A stretch of 64,000 bases of DNA, taken from Oscillospiraceae bacterium. Lineage in GTDB: Bacteria; Bacillota; Clostridia; Oscillospirales; CAG-272. The notes under the pieces were generated by a model. It saw only the letters and a program-made list of their open reading frames with translations, was not told the origin of the DNA and searched no databases. Where the stretch lies: positions 62,001 to 126,000 of the forward strand of contig SVQN01000001.1 in NCBI GenBank assembly GCA_015065295.1, in the 5' to 3' direction. The position numbers and the translations under genes are program-made. This document shows, piece after piece, positions 15,180 to 22,977 of this stretch; the stretch's first letter is position 1, and each line of letters starts with the position of its first letter.

Positions 15180-16601
15180 TTATTTGATTTCCGTCGTACC
15201 GATCGGATAGAATCCGTCTTCGCCGTTTTTCATGCCGAACTCAATCGGGCGTTCGTTTTCGAACAGTCCGATCGAAACCTGATACGTTCCCTTCATCGTC
15301 CACATCGGGTGAATCGTCAGCGGAACACGGGTCACGGTTCCCGCTTCCCATGTCCGGTTGTCGCATTCCACATCCTGAAGGAAGCGTCCCATGTCCCCTT
15401 CCAGCTTCACGCGGAGATTGTACTTGTGGTATGCCTTCGCAAAGCCGCGGTTTTCGACATACAGAACGATTTTGTTCCCGTAACCGCCGCTCATGACCGC
15501 CGGAACGTCCGCACCTTCGAGGAGATACCAGTAGCCGAGACGGTTCGCCGCGTATTCGGTCAGGTACGGCTCGCGTTCCAGCCACGGCACCGGATAGCCG
15601 TGGAATCCCGCGAAGGTACACCGCGTCCGCTGCATTGCGTCGATGAACGGGAAGCCGCCCTTGAAGATTTCCGGCGCAACGCTTGTATAATGCTCGAATT
15701 CCAGAACGGTCGGCGCGTTTTCGTAGAACTTATCGAACAGCCACGGCGAACGCAGGGTATTGTACCCGCAGTTTTCCGCGTAATAGCGCACACAGACGGA
15801 GTCGTCTTCCAGACCCATCCCGCGTGCTGCGGCGTAGTCGATCAGATCCATGTTTTCTTCCCATCCGCGCGACCAGCGGTGGTTGATGTGGTCGTCGTTC
15901 AGGATGACAAACGTATCGGGGAAATACCGTTTGGTGAGGTCGATGTGCTTCTTGATGACCTCCGCCGGGTAGATGATGTCGCTGCCGTTGCCGGTGTGAC
16001 CTTCGCCCCATGTGCCGAACGTGCCGAGGTCGATCAGCTCCAGAAGCGGATGGCCGTTGAACCGCCGTCCGGCTTCTTCCAGGAAACGTTCGAGGTTTTC
16101 GAGGAAAATCGGGTCGCCGTAATCGGGTTCCAGACGGCCGCCGGGAAGTGCATAGCCGCGTGCGCCTTCCTTATAGACATACTCCGGCGTTGCGAACGGG
16201 ATCGAACCGTCGCCTTCGTAGGTCACGAGACGCATGGAGAAGCGGTAATCGTACTGACTCCATTCGTCCATGATCTGGTAGATATACGACCAGTCGTAAA
16301 CGCCCTTTTCCTTTTCGATGTCGCCCCAGTCGAACCGGAGATAGAGATGGTTCAGTCCCGGGAAACGTTCGAGATGGTCGGCGGGATCGTGGTTCGCGCG
16401 GTAGTTGGCGCGGGGATAGCCGTTGTCGATGTAGTGCCAGTACCAGCCCTTGTGGGGATTGCGGAGGATGCGGCGGTCATCCTGAAACGGCCGCAGATCG
16501 CGGTAGTCCGGAGACACGGATGTCCGGTCAAACGGTGCGAAGCCAGTCGCATAAGCCGTCGTCGGTTCCGGCTTTTCCATGATGTTCGGATAATCGTACA
16601 T
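15180..16601 (-). CDS. TIM-barrel glycoside-hydrolase-like protein with C-terminal DUF4832-type domain
   Basis: 473 residues, no signal peptide. The N-terminal two thirds follow the beta-galactosidase (GH42-like) barrel: 'NHLYLRFDWGDIEKEKGVYD' is the typical strand-helix entry, and 'GTFGTWGEGHTG' and 'PTVLEFEHYTS' each offer a glutamate at the position of an acid/base and a nucleophile. The last 130 residues ('NRLGYWYLLEGADVP', 'VYVENRGFAKAYHKYNLRV') match the DUF4832 beta-sandwich found behind such barrels. It probably acts on an oligosaccharide inside the cell, but the substrate is open and activity is not certain. AAAGGAG is 7 bases before the ATG. Confidence 0.7.
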   Translation of the reverse strand: MYDYPNIMEKPEPTTAYATGFAPFDRTSVSPDYRDLRPFQDDRRILRNPHKGWYWHYIDNGYPRANYRANHDPADHLERFPGLNHLYLRFDWGDIEKEKGVYDWSYIYQIMDEWSQYDYRFSMRLVTYEGDGSIPFATPEYVYKEGARGYALPGGRLEPDYGDPIFLENLERFLEEAGRRFNGHPLLELIDLGTFGTWGEGHTGNGSDIIYPAEVIKKHIDLTKRYFPDTFVILNDDHINHRWSRGWEENMDLIDYAAARGMGLEDDSVCVRYYAENCGYNTLRSPWLFDKFYENAPTVLEFEHYTSVAPEIFKGGFPFIDAMQRTRCTFAGFHGYPVPWLEREPYLTEYAANRLGYWYLLEGADVPAVMSGGYGNKIVLYVENRGFAKAYHKYNLRVKLEGDMGRFLQDVECDNRTWEAGTVTRVPLTIHPMWTMKGTYQVSIGLFENERPIEFGMKNGEDGFYPIGTTEIK

Positions 16602-16663
16602 AAAAATGCTCCTTTCCGATGCGGATTGATTTATCTGATGTTTTTGATAACGTTATGTAATTC

Positions 16664-16802
16664 GTAGGGACACGGCGTGCCGTGTCCGTCGATCAATTTG
16701 GACAAACGATATTTGATCGGAAATCCATTCATATCGGACGTTTTATTGATAAAATATGCTCTGTTCAAATCCTTTGGCGGACACGGCACGCCGTGTCCCT
16801 AC
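16664..16802. repeat. Family B palindromic element, copy B1 (139 bases)
   Basis: Bounded by GTAGGGACACGGCGTGCCGTG and its inverse complement, with an AT-rich middle. The same 139-base length recurs at 35117-35255 and a solo end at 37416-37447. Homology between B1 and B2 continues outside the core for about 35 bases each side (for example 'CGAACAGGTCTAT'), so the full unit is nearer 200 bases. The right flank supplies the stop codon of the acetyltransferase at 16830. Confidence 0.8.
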
Positions 16803-16829
16803 AGTTTGACGTCCGGTCATCGAACAGGT

Positions 16830-17342
16830 CTATCGAAGAGTTTTGCTCATCCAGAGAAGAAGATCGTCGTCGTTCTCGCACGGCGCGTACTGCTCAAGCT
16901 GTCTGCCGTTCCACCAGACGCCGCTTCCGTCAAAGATGTACCCGCGCTTGACATACATCCGCTGTGCCGCGCCGTAGCCGCTGTGACAGCCGACCGCGAG
17001 ACAGACGGTATCGGACATCTTTGCCGCTTCGGTTTCCAGAACGTCGAGCAGGCGGGAAGCAATTCCGCGGTTGTGAAGATGGAAGAACACGCAGAGGTCG
17101 GAAATCAGCGGCAGTCCCGGGAACGGGCCTTCCTCCGCCGTGTAAATCAGCGAAACATGACCGGCAACCTCGCCGTCGTATTCCGCAACAAAGGTCGTGC
17201 GGGCAGTATCCTGTTCGGCAAAATAGCGTTCGTAGGTTTCCAGCGACGGATGCCAGCCGTAGGAGAGGTAAGTGTCGTAAATTTTCCGCGCATCGGATTC
17301 GATCATCCGGCGGATGGTAATGTGGTCGTCGGTATAGTACAT
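16830..17342 (-). CDS. GNAT-family N-acetyltransferase
   Basis: 170 residues from the ATG at 17342, chosen because AAAGGAGG lies 7 bases upstream; the longer frame runs back into tRNA-Gln and is rejected. Pattern: 'HITIRRMIESDARKIYDTYL' at the start, 'TTFVAEYDGEVAGHVSLIY' for the central strands, 'RGIASRLLDVLETEA' as the acetyl-CoA pyrophosphate loop (the usual Q/R-x-x-G-x-G/A is reduced to N-R-G-I-A), and 'AAQRMYVKRGYIFDGSGVWW' for the last helix and strand. The acceptor is unknown. Its final two codons and stop come from the flank of repeat B1, so the natural C-terminus may have been altered. Confidence 0.8.
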   Translation of the reverse strand: MYYTDDHITIRRMIESDARKIYDTYLSYGWHPSLETYERYFAEQDTARTTFVAEYDGEVAGHVSLIYTAEEGPFPGLPLISDLCVFFHLHNRGIASRLLDVLETEAAKMSDTVCLAVGCHSGYGAAQRMYVKRGYIFDGSGVWWNGRQLEQYAPCENDDDLLLWMSKTLR

Positions 17343-17383
17343 GGTATGCCTCCTTTGATGTGCGGAACACAGAATGAAATAAA

Positions 17384-17413
17384 GAAAACCGCCCGGACGA
17401 TTGTCCAGACGGT
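17384..17413 (-). terminator. Terminator after tRNA-Gln
   Basis: An 11-bp imperfect stem (17388-17398 with 17403-17413) and a T-rich run on the minus strand, 13 bases after the tRNA. It separates the tRNA from the acetyltransferase gene. Confidence 0.6.
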
Positions 17414-17425
17414 GTTTCTTTTGAA

Positions 17426-17496
17426 CAGCGGTATAGGGATTCGAACCCCAACATACAGAGTCAGAGTCTGCTGTGCTACCTTTACACAATACCGCT
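17426..17496 (-). tRNA. tRNA-Gln (anticodon CTG)
   Basis: The minus strand folds as a cloverleaf: acceptor AGCGGTA/TACCGCT, D arm GTGT/GCAC, anticodon stem GCAGA/TCTGT with loop CTCTGAC (anticodon CTG) and T arm with TTCGAAT. The CCA end is not encoded. Confidence 0.92.
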
Positions 17497-17546
17497 ATCA
17501 GCAGTTCTTCCGGGAGAGGTTTGCGTCTCTCTCGCTGACAGTGTAT

Positions 17547-17575
17547 ATTATATCAGATTCATTTTCGTTTGTCAA
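17547..17575 (-). promoter_or_regulatory. Consensus promoter of tRNA-Gln
   Basis: Perfect TTGACA (17570-17575), 17-base spacer, TATAAT (17547-17552) on the minus strand. Confidence 0.85.
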
Positions 17576-17631
17576 TACCTTTTTGAAAGTTTTTTAAAAA
17601 AATTGAGATTTTTTTCGCAGCCTCCATCCCC

Positions 17632-17660
17632 TTGAAAAAGCAGAATAAATATGGTATCAT
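17632..17660 (+). promoter_or_regulatory. Promoter of the small-ORF/rsuA unit
   Basis: TTGAAA, 17-base spacer, TATCAT, 42 bases before the 40-residue gene. Confidence 0.6.
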
Positions 17661-17701
17661 AAAGGCAATCCTACGGATATTCCACAAGAGGAGATATCTG
17701 T

Positions 17702-17824
17702 ATGCGAGCCTATTATTTTTTCATGAAATTCATCCGGAGCTTTTTCATCGGATTCTGTTCCGCTGCCGCAATTCTTGCTGTTGCCGCCGCAGCCGGACTG
17801 ATTCTTTACACAGTGTATCTGTGA
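17702..17824 (+). CDS. Small single-span membrane protein (40 residues)
   Basis: A 40-codon frame with GAGGAG about 8 bases before its ATG, a promoter upstream and rsuA 36 bases downstream. The product has a short basic/aromatic N-terminus ('MRAYYFFMKFIR') and one long hydrophobic helix rich in Ala, Leu and Ile (about 13-37). I do not recognise a family. Promoter, ribosome-binding site and spacing together make it a likely real gene. Confidence 0.6.
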   Translation: MRAYYFFMKFIRSFFIGFCSAAAILAVAAAAGLILYTVYL

Positions 17825-17860
17825 ACCGCTCCGTTTCAGAGAAAGAGAAAAGGAAGCCTT

Positions 17861-18556
17861 ATGATACGACTGGACAAATATCTCGGCGAAAGCGGCGTCT
17901 TTTCCCGGAGCGAAGCCACCCGTGCGATCCGTTCGGGGAGAGTCGCCGTGAACGGAGAGGTCGTGCGCGATGCCTCCGCCAAGATTGACGAAACGACCGC
18001 CGCCGTCACCGTGGACGGACAGACCGTCCGCTGGACAAAGTACAAATACGTCATGCTCAACAAGCCCGCCGACGTGGTCAGCACAACCGACGATACCCCG
18101 AAGTCCGTCATGAAGCTGTTCCCGCCGGAATTCACCCGTCTGGGGATGTTCCCCTGCGGACGGCTGGACATCGACACCGTCGGCCTTCTTCTCGTGACCA
18201 ACGACGGCCCGACCGCGCACGAGCTTCTCTCCCCGAAGCACCACCGGGAAAAAACCTACGGCTTTGAATGCCTGCCCCTGACCATGGACATGAAGAAAAA
18301 GCTGGAGGAAGGGGTCGAACTGTCCGACTTCACCTCCAAGCCGTGCACCGTTCAGCTCGACGACGCGACCCACGGCAAAATCACCGTCACGGAAGGGAAG
18401 TACCACCAGATCAAGCGGATGTTCCACGCGGTCGGCAGTGAAATCACCTTCCTCGAACGCCTGACTTTCGCCGGACTGACGCTTGACAAAAAACTCGCGC
18501 GCGGTGAATGGCGCGAACTTACCGAAGACGAAATCAAAATTTTGACTAAGGGCTAA
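17861..18556 (+). CDS. rsuA: 16S rRNA pseudouridine synthase, RsuA/RluB family
   Basis: 231 residues. An N-terminal S4 RNA-binding domain ('IRLDKYLGESGVFSRSEA', then 'RVAVNGEVV') precedes the catalytic domain. The active-site motif is 'GRLDIDTVGLLLVTNDG', whose first Asp after GRL is the catalytic residue. 'YHQIKRMFHAVG' is the other family signature. RsuA converts uridine to pseudouridine in 16S rRNA; RluB (23S) and RluE-type members look alike, so the exact target is inferred from the overall length. AAAAGGAAG lies just before the ATG. It is followed by a family F repeat and tex. Confidence 0.88.
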   Translation: MIRLDKYLGESGVFSRSEATRAIRSGRVAVNGEVVRDASAKIDETTAAVTVDGQTVRWTKYKYVMLNKPADVVSTTDDTPKSVMKLFPPEFTRLGMFPCGRLDIDTVGLLLVTNDGPTAHELLSPKHHREKTYGFECLPLTMDMKKKLEEGVELSDFTSKPCTVQLDDATHGKITVTEGKYHQIKRMFHAVGSEITFLERLTFAGLTLDKKLARGEWRELTEDEIKILTKG

Positions 18557-18655
18557 CGGTGAAGGGTGAATGACTAAATCATATTGTCCGTCAAGCCGAC
18601 AGACGGAGGTTTTGTTATAGTCCTTCACCATTCACCCTTAGTCATTAGTCCCAAA
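18551..18655. repeat. Family F repeat, copy F1
   Basis: Inverted motifs built from GGTGAAGGGTGAATGACTAA at the left and TTCACCCTTAGTCATTAGTCC at the right fill the space between rsuA and the tex ribosome-binding site. A similar block lies at 50151-50258. Confidence 0.65.
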
Positions 18656-18663
18656 GGAGTCCC

Positions 18664-20814
18664 ATGAACATTCTTGAACGCCTTTCCCATGAACTGAACC
18701 TGCCCCTTGACCGGCTGGAAGCAACCGTGGCTCTGCTTGACGAAGGAAATACCGTTCCCTTTGTCGCGCGGTACCGGAAGGAAGTGACCGGCGGTCTGGA
18801 CGATACCGTCCTGCGTACCCTCTGCGACCGGCTGACGTACCTCCGTAATCTTGAAAAACGCAAGGACGAAGTCCGCGTGTTGATTGACGCACAGGGAGCT
18901 CTGGATGACGCTGTGAACGCCGCCATCGACGCTGCGGAGACCGTCACCGAAGTGGATGACATCTACCGTCCCTTCCGCCCGAAACGCCGCACACGCGCTT
19001 CTGTCGCTCGGGAACGCGGTCTGTCGCCCCTTGCCGATCTTCTGATGAAGCAGGAGGCACGCTACACGCCTTCGCTGGAAGAAGCGGCGGCTGCCTACAT
19101 TAATGAAGAAAACTCGATCACTTCCGTTGAGGACGCGTTTGCCGGTGCGCGGGACATTCTCGCCGAACAGATTTCCGACAACGCCGTCTACCGCCGGGAA
19201 CTCCGTTCGCTGACCGAGCGGCACGGGACGATTTCGTCCAGAAAGCTCGAAAATGCCGCTGCCGTGTACGAACAGTATTTTGAATATTCCGAACCGGCGG
19301 CGAAAATTCCGTCCCACCGGATTCTCGCGCTCAACCGCGGTGAAAACGAGGGCGCGCTGTCCGTTTCCGTGACCGTGGAACGCGATCTGATCCTGAATTA
19401 TCTGTTCTCCGAGGTCGTCACCAATCCGAAAAGTCCGGCGTTCGCGCATATTTCTTCGGCGGTCTGCGACAGCTATGACCGTCTCATCGCGCCGTCGGTC
19501 GAACGTGAAATCCGGAACGATCTGACCGACCGTGCAAGCGAAAGCGCGATTGCACTGTTTTCGATGAATCTCAAGAATCTTCTTTTACAATCCCCGCTGA
19601 AGGGAAAGACCGTCCTTGGCTATGACCCCGGCTACCGCACCGGATGCAAGCTCGCCGTTGTTACCAAAACGGGCGCGGTTGTCGAAACGGCGGTGATCTA
19701 CCCGACCAAGCCGCACGAACGGATCGCGGAATCGAAGAAAACCGTGACCCGTCTGATTCAGAAGTACGGCGTGGACGTGGTCGCCATCGGCAACGGAACG
19801 GCTTCCGGCGAATCGGAAAAGTTCATCGCGGAACTCCTCGGCGAACTCGGCGGAAAGACGAAGTATATCATCGTCTCCGAAGCGGGCGCGTCGGTGTATT
19901 CGGCATCCGAACTGGGGGCGGAGGAATTCCCGGATTTCGACGTGACCGAGCGCAGTGCCGTTTCCATCGCCAGACGTTTGCAGGATCCTCTCGCCGAACT
20001 GGTGAAGATCGACCCGAAATCCATCGGCGTCGGGCAGTATCAGCACGACATGAAGCCCGCACGTCTGGACGAAGCCCTCACCGGCGTGGTCGAGGATGCG
20101 GTCAACTCCGTCGGCGTGGATGTCAACACCGCGTCGTACTCGCTTCTGTCGTACATAGCGGGGATCAACAAAACCTCCGCGAAAAATATCGTAAAATACC
20201 GCGAGGAAAACGGCGAATTCCGGACACGGAAAGAGATTCTGAAAGTGCCGCGCTTCGGTGCGAAAGCATTCCAGCAGGCGGCCGGCTTCCTGCGTATCCC
20301 GGACGGGGAGGAAATCCTCGACAACACGGGTGTGCATCCGGAATCCTACGCGGTCACGAAGAAGCTGCTCGAAACCTTCGGACGCACCCTCGCGGACGTT
20401 CGCGGCGGTCTGAATCTGCGGGACGACGTGAAGAAATACGGCGGCATGAAGAAACTGGCGGACACGCTCGGCTGCGGCGAACCGACCCTCGCGGACATTC
20501 TCGCCGAAATCGAAAAGCCGGGACGCGATATCCGCGACAGCCTCCCGCCGCCGATCCTGCGTGACAAGGTTCTCTCCATCGAAGACCTTGAACCCGGCAT
20601 GACCATGACCGGTACGGTGCGGAACGTCATCGACTTCGGCGCGTTTGTCGATATCGGCGTACATCAGGACGGGCTGGTTCACATCAGTGAAATCGCCGAC
20701 CGGTTCATCCGGCATCCGTCCGAAGTCCTCTCCGTCGGCGATGTTGTAACCGTCCGGATCAAGTCCGTGGACGTAAAAAAAGGCCGCATCGGACTGACCA
20801 TGCGGAAGGAATAA
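18664..20814 (+). CDS. tex: Tex-family RNA-binding transcription accessory protein
   Basis: 716 residues, the normal length. Order: Tex N-terminal helical domain ('VPFVARYRKEVTGGLDD', 'DIYRPFRPKRRTRASVARE'), YqgF/RNase H-like domain ('VLGYDPGYRTGCKLAVV', 'AIGNGTASGESEKF'), helix-hairpin-helix repeats ('SYIAGINKTSAKNIV', 'LKVPRFGAKAFQQAAGFLR') and a C-terminal S1 domain ('GTVRNVIDFGAFVDIG', 'HQDGLVHISE'). Tex is a cytoplasmic nucleic-acid-binding factor tied to transcription and stress survival. AAAGGAG is 5 bases before the ATG. Confidence 0.93.
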   Translation: MNILERLSHELNLPLDRLEATVALLDEGNTVPFVARYRKEVTGGLDDTVLRTLCDRLTYLRNLEKRKDEVRVLIDAQGALDDAVNAAIDAAETVTEVDDIYRPFRPKRRTRASVARERGLSPLADLLMKQEARYTPSLEEAAAAYINEENSITSVEDAFAGARDILAEQISDNAVYRRELRSLTERHGTISSRKLENAAAVYEQYFEYSEPAAKIPSHRILALNRGENEGALSVSVTVERDLILNYLFSEVVTNPKSPAFAHISSAVCDSYDRLIAPSVEREIRNDLTDRASESAIALFSMNLKNLLLQSPLKGKTVLGYDPGYRTGCKLAVVTKTGAVVETAVIYPTKPHERIAESKKTVTRLIQKYGVDVVAIGNGTASGESEKFIAELLGELGGKTKYIIVSEAGASVYSASELGAEEFPDFDVTERSAVSIARRLQDPLAELVKIDPKSIGVGQYQHDMKPARLDEALTGVVEDAVNSVGVDVNTASYSLLSYIAGINKTSAKNIVKYREENGEFRTRKEILKVPRFGAKAFQQAAGFLRIPDGEEILDNTGVHPESYAVTKKLLETFGRTLADVRGGLNLRDDVKKYGGMKKLADTLGCGEPTLADILAEIEKPGRDIRDSLPPPILRDKVLSIEDLEPGMTMTGTVRNVIDFGAFVDIGVHQDGLVHISEIADRFIRHPSEVLSVGDVVTVRIKSVDVKKGRIGLTMRKE

Positions 20815-20842
20815 ACGGCCTCTAATTTTATTAGAAACCGTT
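20814..20842 (+). terminator. Weak hairpin after tex
   Basis: AACGG/CCGTT around TCTAAT/ATTAGA with a TTT loop, directly at the tex stop codon. There is no T-run, so it may be only a weak terminator. Confidence 0.35.
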
Positions 20843-20933
20843 GTCCGGGTATCCCCGCCGGCGGAAAGTACAAGGGTAGTCATCCTGTACAGAATACACA
20901 AAGTATCAAAATAAATTTCGGTAAAAAAAACTC

Positions 20934-20962
20934 TTTAAAAAAAGAACGGAATTTGATACAAT
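20934..20962 (+). promoter_or_regulatory. Probable promoter of the MsmK/UgpC gene
   Basis: TTTAAA, 17-base spacer, TACAAT. The 100-base leader that follows contains a small hairpin (GCGGAC/GTCCGC near 21002-21019) just after the expected start of the transcript. Confidence 0.45.
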
Positions 20963-21063
20963 ATACCACGGTAAATAGTATATGGACATGGAAGTCCCCC
21001 GGCGGACCTATGTGTCCGCTGCTTAAATAAAATGGATAGTATCTATCCAAGGAGGATTAATTA

Positions 21064-22176
21064 ATGGCTAGCTTATCTCTCAAGCACATCTATAAGAAAT
21101 ATCCCGGCGGCGTTACCGCTGTATCCGACTTCTGCCTTGAAATCAAGGACAAGGAATTCCTCGTTCTCGTAGGTCCGTCCGGTTGCGGTAAGTCCACTAC
21201 CCTCCGTATGGTTGCAGGTCTTGAAGAAATCTCCGAAGGCGAACTCTTCATCGGCGACAAGCTCGTCAACGACGTAGCTCCGAAGGACCGTGACATTGCG
21301 ATGGTATTCCAGAACTACGCTCTTTACCCGCACATGTCCGTATTTGACAACATGGCATTCGGTCTGAAGCTCCGCAAGACTCCGAAGGAAGAAATCAAGC
21401 GCCGCGTTGAAGAAGCTGCCCGCATCCTCGACATCACTCACCTCCTCGACAGAAAGCCGAAGGCTCTGTCCGGTGGTCAGAAGCAGCGTGTTGCTCTCGG
21501 TCGTGCAATCGTTCGTAACCCGAAGGTATTCCTTCTCGACGAACCGCTTTCCAACCTTGACGCAAAGCTCCGTGCATCCATGAGAACCGAACTTACCAAG
21601 ATTCACCAGAGAGTCGGTACCACCTTCATTTACGTTACTCACGACCAGGTCGAAGCTATGACCATGGCTACCCGTATCGTTGTTATGAAGGACGGTCTCA
21701 TCCAGCAGGTTGATACTCCTCAGAACCTCTACGACTATCCCGTAAACCTCTTCGTTGCAGGCTTCATCGGCACTCCTCAGATGAACTTCATCAACTGCGT
21801 GCTCGAAAAGAAGGGCGAAGATCTTTACATCACCTTCGGTTCCAACTCCCTCAAGATTCCCGCAGAAAAGGCAACCAACCCTGCTCTCAAGGAATATGTA
21901 GGCAAGGAAATCGTTGCAGGTATCCGTCCCGAATGTATCTTTGACGACGCTCAGTCCCTCAAGGCTATGTCCGATTCCGTTATCGAATGCGACGTAGAAG
22001 TTACCGAACTTATGGGTGCTGAAATCTATCTCTACCTCGTAGCAGAAGAAACTTCCCTCACCGCTCGCGTATCTCCTCGTTCCACCTCCCGCGCAGGCGA
22101 CATCGTCAACGTTGCTTTCGATATGTCCAGAGTTCACCTCTTCGACAAGGATACCGAACGTTACATCGCTCACTAA
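21064..22176 (+). CDS. msmK: Carbohydrate ABC-importer ATPase, MsmK/UgpC/MalK family
   Basis: 370 residues. Walker A 'GPSGCGKST', Q-loop 'VFQNYALYPH', signature 'LSGGQKQR', Walker B 'VFLLDEP', D-loop 'LSNLDAKLR', H-loop 'VTHDQ', then a TOBE/OB-fold regulatory domain (about 240-370). This subfamily energises several sugar importers in trans when their operons lack an ATPase, so it could serve orphan solute-binding proteins such as those at 676 and 3605 (inference). Third-position use is more T/A-rich (GCT, GTT, GTA) than in most neighbours, like dnaK here, which suggests high expression. AAGGAGG precedes the ATG and a strong terminator follows. Confidence 0.92.
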   Translation: MASLSLKHIYKKYPGGVTAVSDFCLEIKDKEFLVLVGPSGCGKSTTLRMVAGLEEISEGELFIGDKLVNDVAPKDRDIAMVFQNYALYPHMSVFDNMAFGLKLRKTPKEEIKRRVEEAARILDITHLLDRKPKALSGGQKQRVALGRAIVRNPKVFLLDEPLSNLDAKLRASMRTELTKIHQRVGTTFIYVTHDQVEAMTMATRIVVMKDGLIQQVDTPQNLYDYPVNLFVAGFIGTPQMNFINCVLEKKGEDLYITFGSNSLKIPAEKATNPALKEYVGKEIVAGIRPECIFDDAQSLKAMSDSVIECDVEVTELMGAEIYLYLVAEETSLTARVSPRSTSRAGDIVNVAFDMSRVHLFDKDTERYIAH

Positions 22177-22197
22177 GTTATTCTTTATTGAATATCC

Positions 22198-22229
22198 GAA
22201 CCGCTTCCATTACGGAGGCGGTTCTTTTT
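22198..22229 (+). terminator. Terminator of the MsmK/UgpC gene
   Basis: An 11-bp perfect stem (GAACCGCTTCC with GGAGGCGGTTC; loop ATTAC) followed by TTTTT. Confidence 0.85.
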
Positions 22230-22259
22230 GCATTTCATGGAAATTTTCGTTGGAAGCTA

Positions 22260-22288
22260 TTGCAATTCCCGCAGAAACATGATATAAT
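22260..22288 (+). promoter_or_regulatory. Promoter of tRNA-Leu
   Basis: TTGCAA, 17-base spacer, TATAAT, ending 13 bases before the mature tRNA. Confidence 0.8.
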
Positions 22289-22301
22289 AAACAACACGCA
22301 G

Positions 22302-22385
22302 GCCGGTATGTTGGAATTGGCAGACGAGGCGGACTCAAAATCCGCTGCTGGCGACAGCGTGCGGGTTCGACCCCCGCTACCGGCA
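22302..22385 (+). tRNA. tRNA-Leu (anticodon CAA)
   Basis: Class II tRNA of 84 bases: acceptor GCCGGTA/TACCGGC, anticodon stem GCGGA/TCCGC with loop CTCAAAA (anticodon CAA), long variable arm GCTG/CAGC and T arm GCGGG-TTCGACC-CCCGC. CCA is not encoded. A terminator follows directly. Confidence 0.95.
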
Positions 22386-22386
22386 G

Positions 22387-22420
22387 AAAAAAAGACAGGT
22401 TTTGAAAGCCTGTCTTTTTT
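22387..22420 (+). terminator. Terminator of tRNA-Leu
   Basis: A-run/T-run stem around GACAGG/CCTGTC, 2 bases after the tRNA. The same roughly 42-base sequence, including the CATTTCCG that follows, is repeated at 22926-22968. Confidence 0.85.
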
Positions 22421-22455
22421 CATTTCCGATAAATATTTACAGAAAGCGATATTTG

Positions 22456-22484
22456 TTGGTTTTGGGATTCTTTTGTGATATAAT
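22456..22484 (+). promoter_or_regulatory. Promoter of the 35-residue gene
   Basis: TTGGTT, 17-base spacer, TATAAT, 33 bases before the start codon. Confidence 0.65.
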
Positions 22485-22516
22485 ATCCCCCGCGGCACTC
22501 ACAGGAAGAGGAACAG

Positions 22517-22624
22517 ATGAACATTTGTGAAATGATCGACATGGTCTGCAACATTGCGCGAACACTTGCCGCAATCATTTCTGCGCTGTGTGCGGTTCTC
22601 TCCCGTAAAAACAGCAAGAAATAA
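22517..22624 (+). CDS. Small amphipathic/membrane-active-type protein (35 residues)
   Basis: A 35-codon frame with AGGAAGAGGAAC before the ATG and its own promoter. The product has a short acidic N-terminus, a central hydrophobic stretch ('TLAAIISALCAVLS') and a basic end (RKNSKK). That is the layout of holin-like type I toxins and of small membrane regulators, but no family was recognised. It is followed at once by a multi-stem inverted-repeat structure. Confidence 0.55.
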   Translation: MNICEMIDMVCNIARTLAAIISALCAVLSRKNSKK

Positions 22625-22631
22625 TCCATAA

Positions 22632-22755
22632 GGATATCATGACGGCATTCCGGAATAAGCGGATAAGAGGCCTCCCACCTCTTGTGCCGCCGACCGTCCG
22701 CTAAACGGTCAAAAATTCGTGATGAAGCTTATCCGGAATTGCCGGATATCCGTTA
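22632..22755 (+). other. Multi-stem inverted-repeat structure downstream of the small gene
   Basis: An outer stem pairs 22632-22638 with 22744-22750 and 22644-22660 with 22727-22743. Inside lie two hairpins, AAGAGG/CCTCTT (22665-22670 with 22678-22683) and GACCGT/ACGGTC (22692-22697 with 22705-22710). A T-run follows, so it may act as an elaborate terminator or as a structured 3' end. No known RNA family was recognised. Confidence 0.5.
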
Positions 22756-22761
22756 TTTTTC

Positions 22762-22790
22762 TTGACATTTTCGAGAGATTGGTGTATAAT
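22762..22790 (+). promoter_or_regulatory. Consensus promoter of the candidate small RNA
   Basis: Perfect TTGACA, 17-base spacer, perfect TATAAT. Confidence 0.85.
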
Positions 22791-22796
22791 ACCTTT

Positions 22797-22918
22797 GCAG
22801 ATGTTCATCAACGGCATCCTCGGTTCGCAGTTTGGGAGACTGCGGACAAATGACGATTAAAATTACCGTCATCTTTTATCCATGGCAGGCAGCAGGATTA
22901 GCACCCCTGCTGCTTTTT
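22797..22918 (+). ncRNA. Candidate small RNA of about 120 nt, family not recognised
   Basis: A consensus promoter (22762-22790) and a strong terminator (GCAGCAGG/CCTGCTGC, 22889-22913, then TTTTT) bound about 120 bases with no ribosome-binding site. Between them lie hairpins CGCAGT/ACTGCG (near 22827-22845) and ATGACG/CGTCAT (near 22850-22873). A 19-codon frame from the ATG at 22801 has no Shine-Dalgarno. It does not look like SRP, 6S, tmRNA or RNase P RNA. Confidence 0.6.
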
Positions 22919-22925
22919 CTTATTC

Positions 22926-22959
22926 AAAAAAAGACAGGTTTTGAAAGCCTGTCTTTTTT
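22926..22959. terminator. Bidirectional terminator, duplicate of the tRNA-Leu terminator
   Basis: The same A-run/GACAGG...CCTGTC/T-run hairpin as at 22387. It can back up the small RNA and terminate the oppositely oriented surface-protein gene. Confidence 0.8.
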
Positions 22960-22977
22960 CATTTCCGTTTCTTCGGA

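Noticed and set aside
17343..17489. N-terminal extension of the acetyltransferase frame
   Set aside because: It would read through tRNA-Gln and a terminator; the internal ATG at 17342 has an ideal AAAGGAGG.
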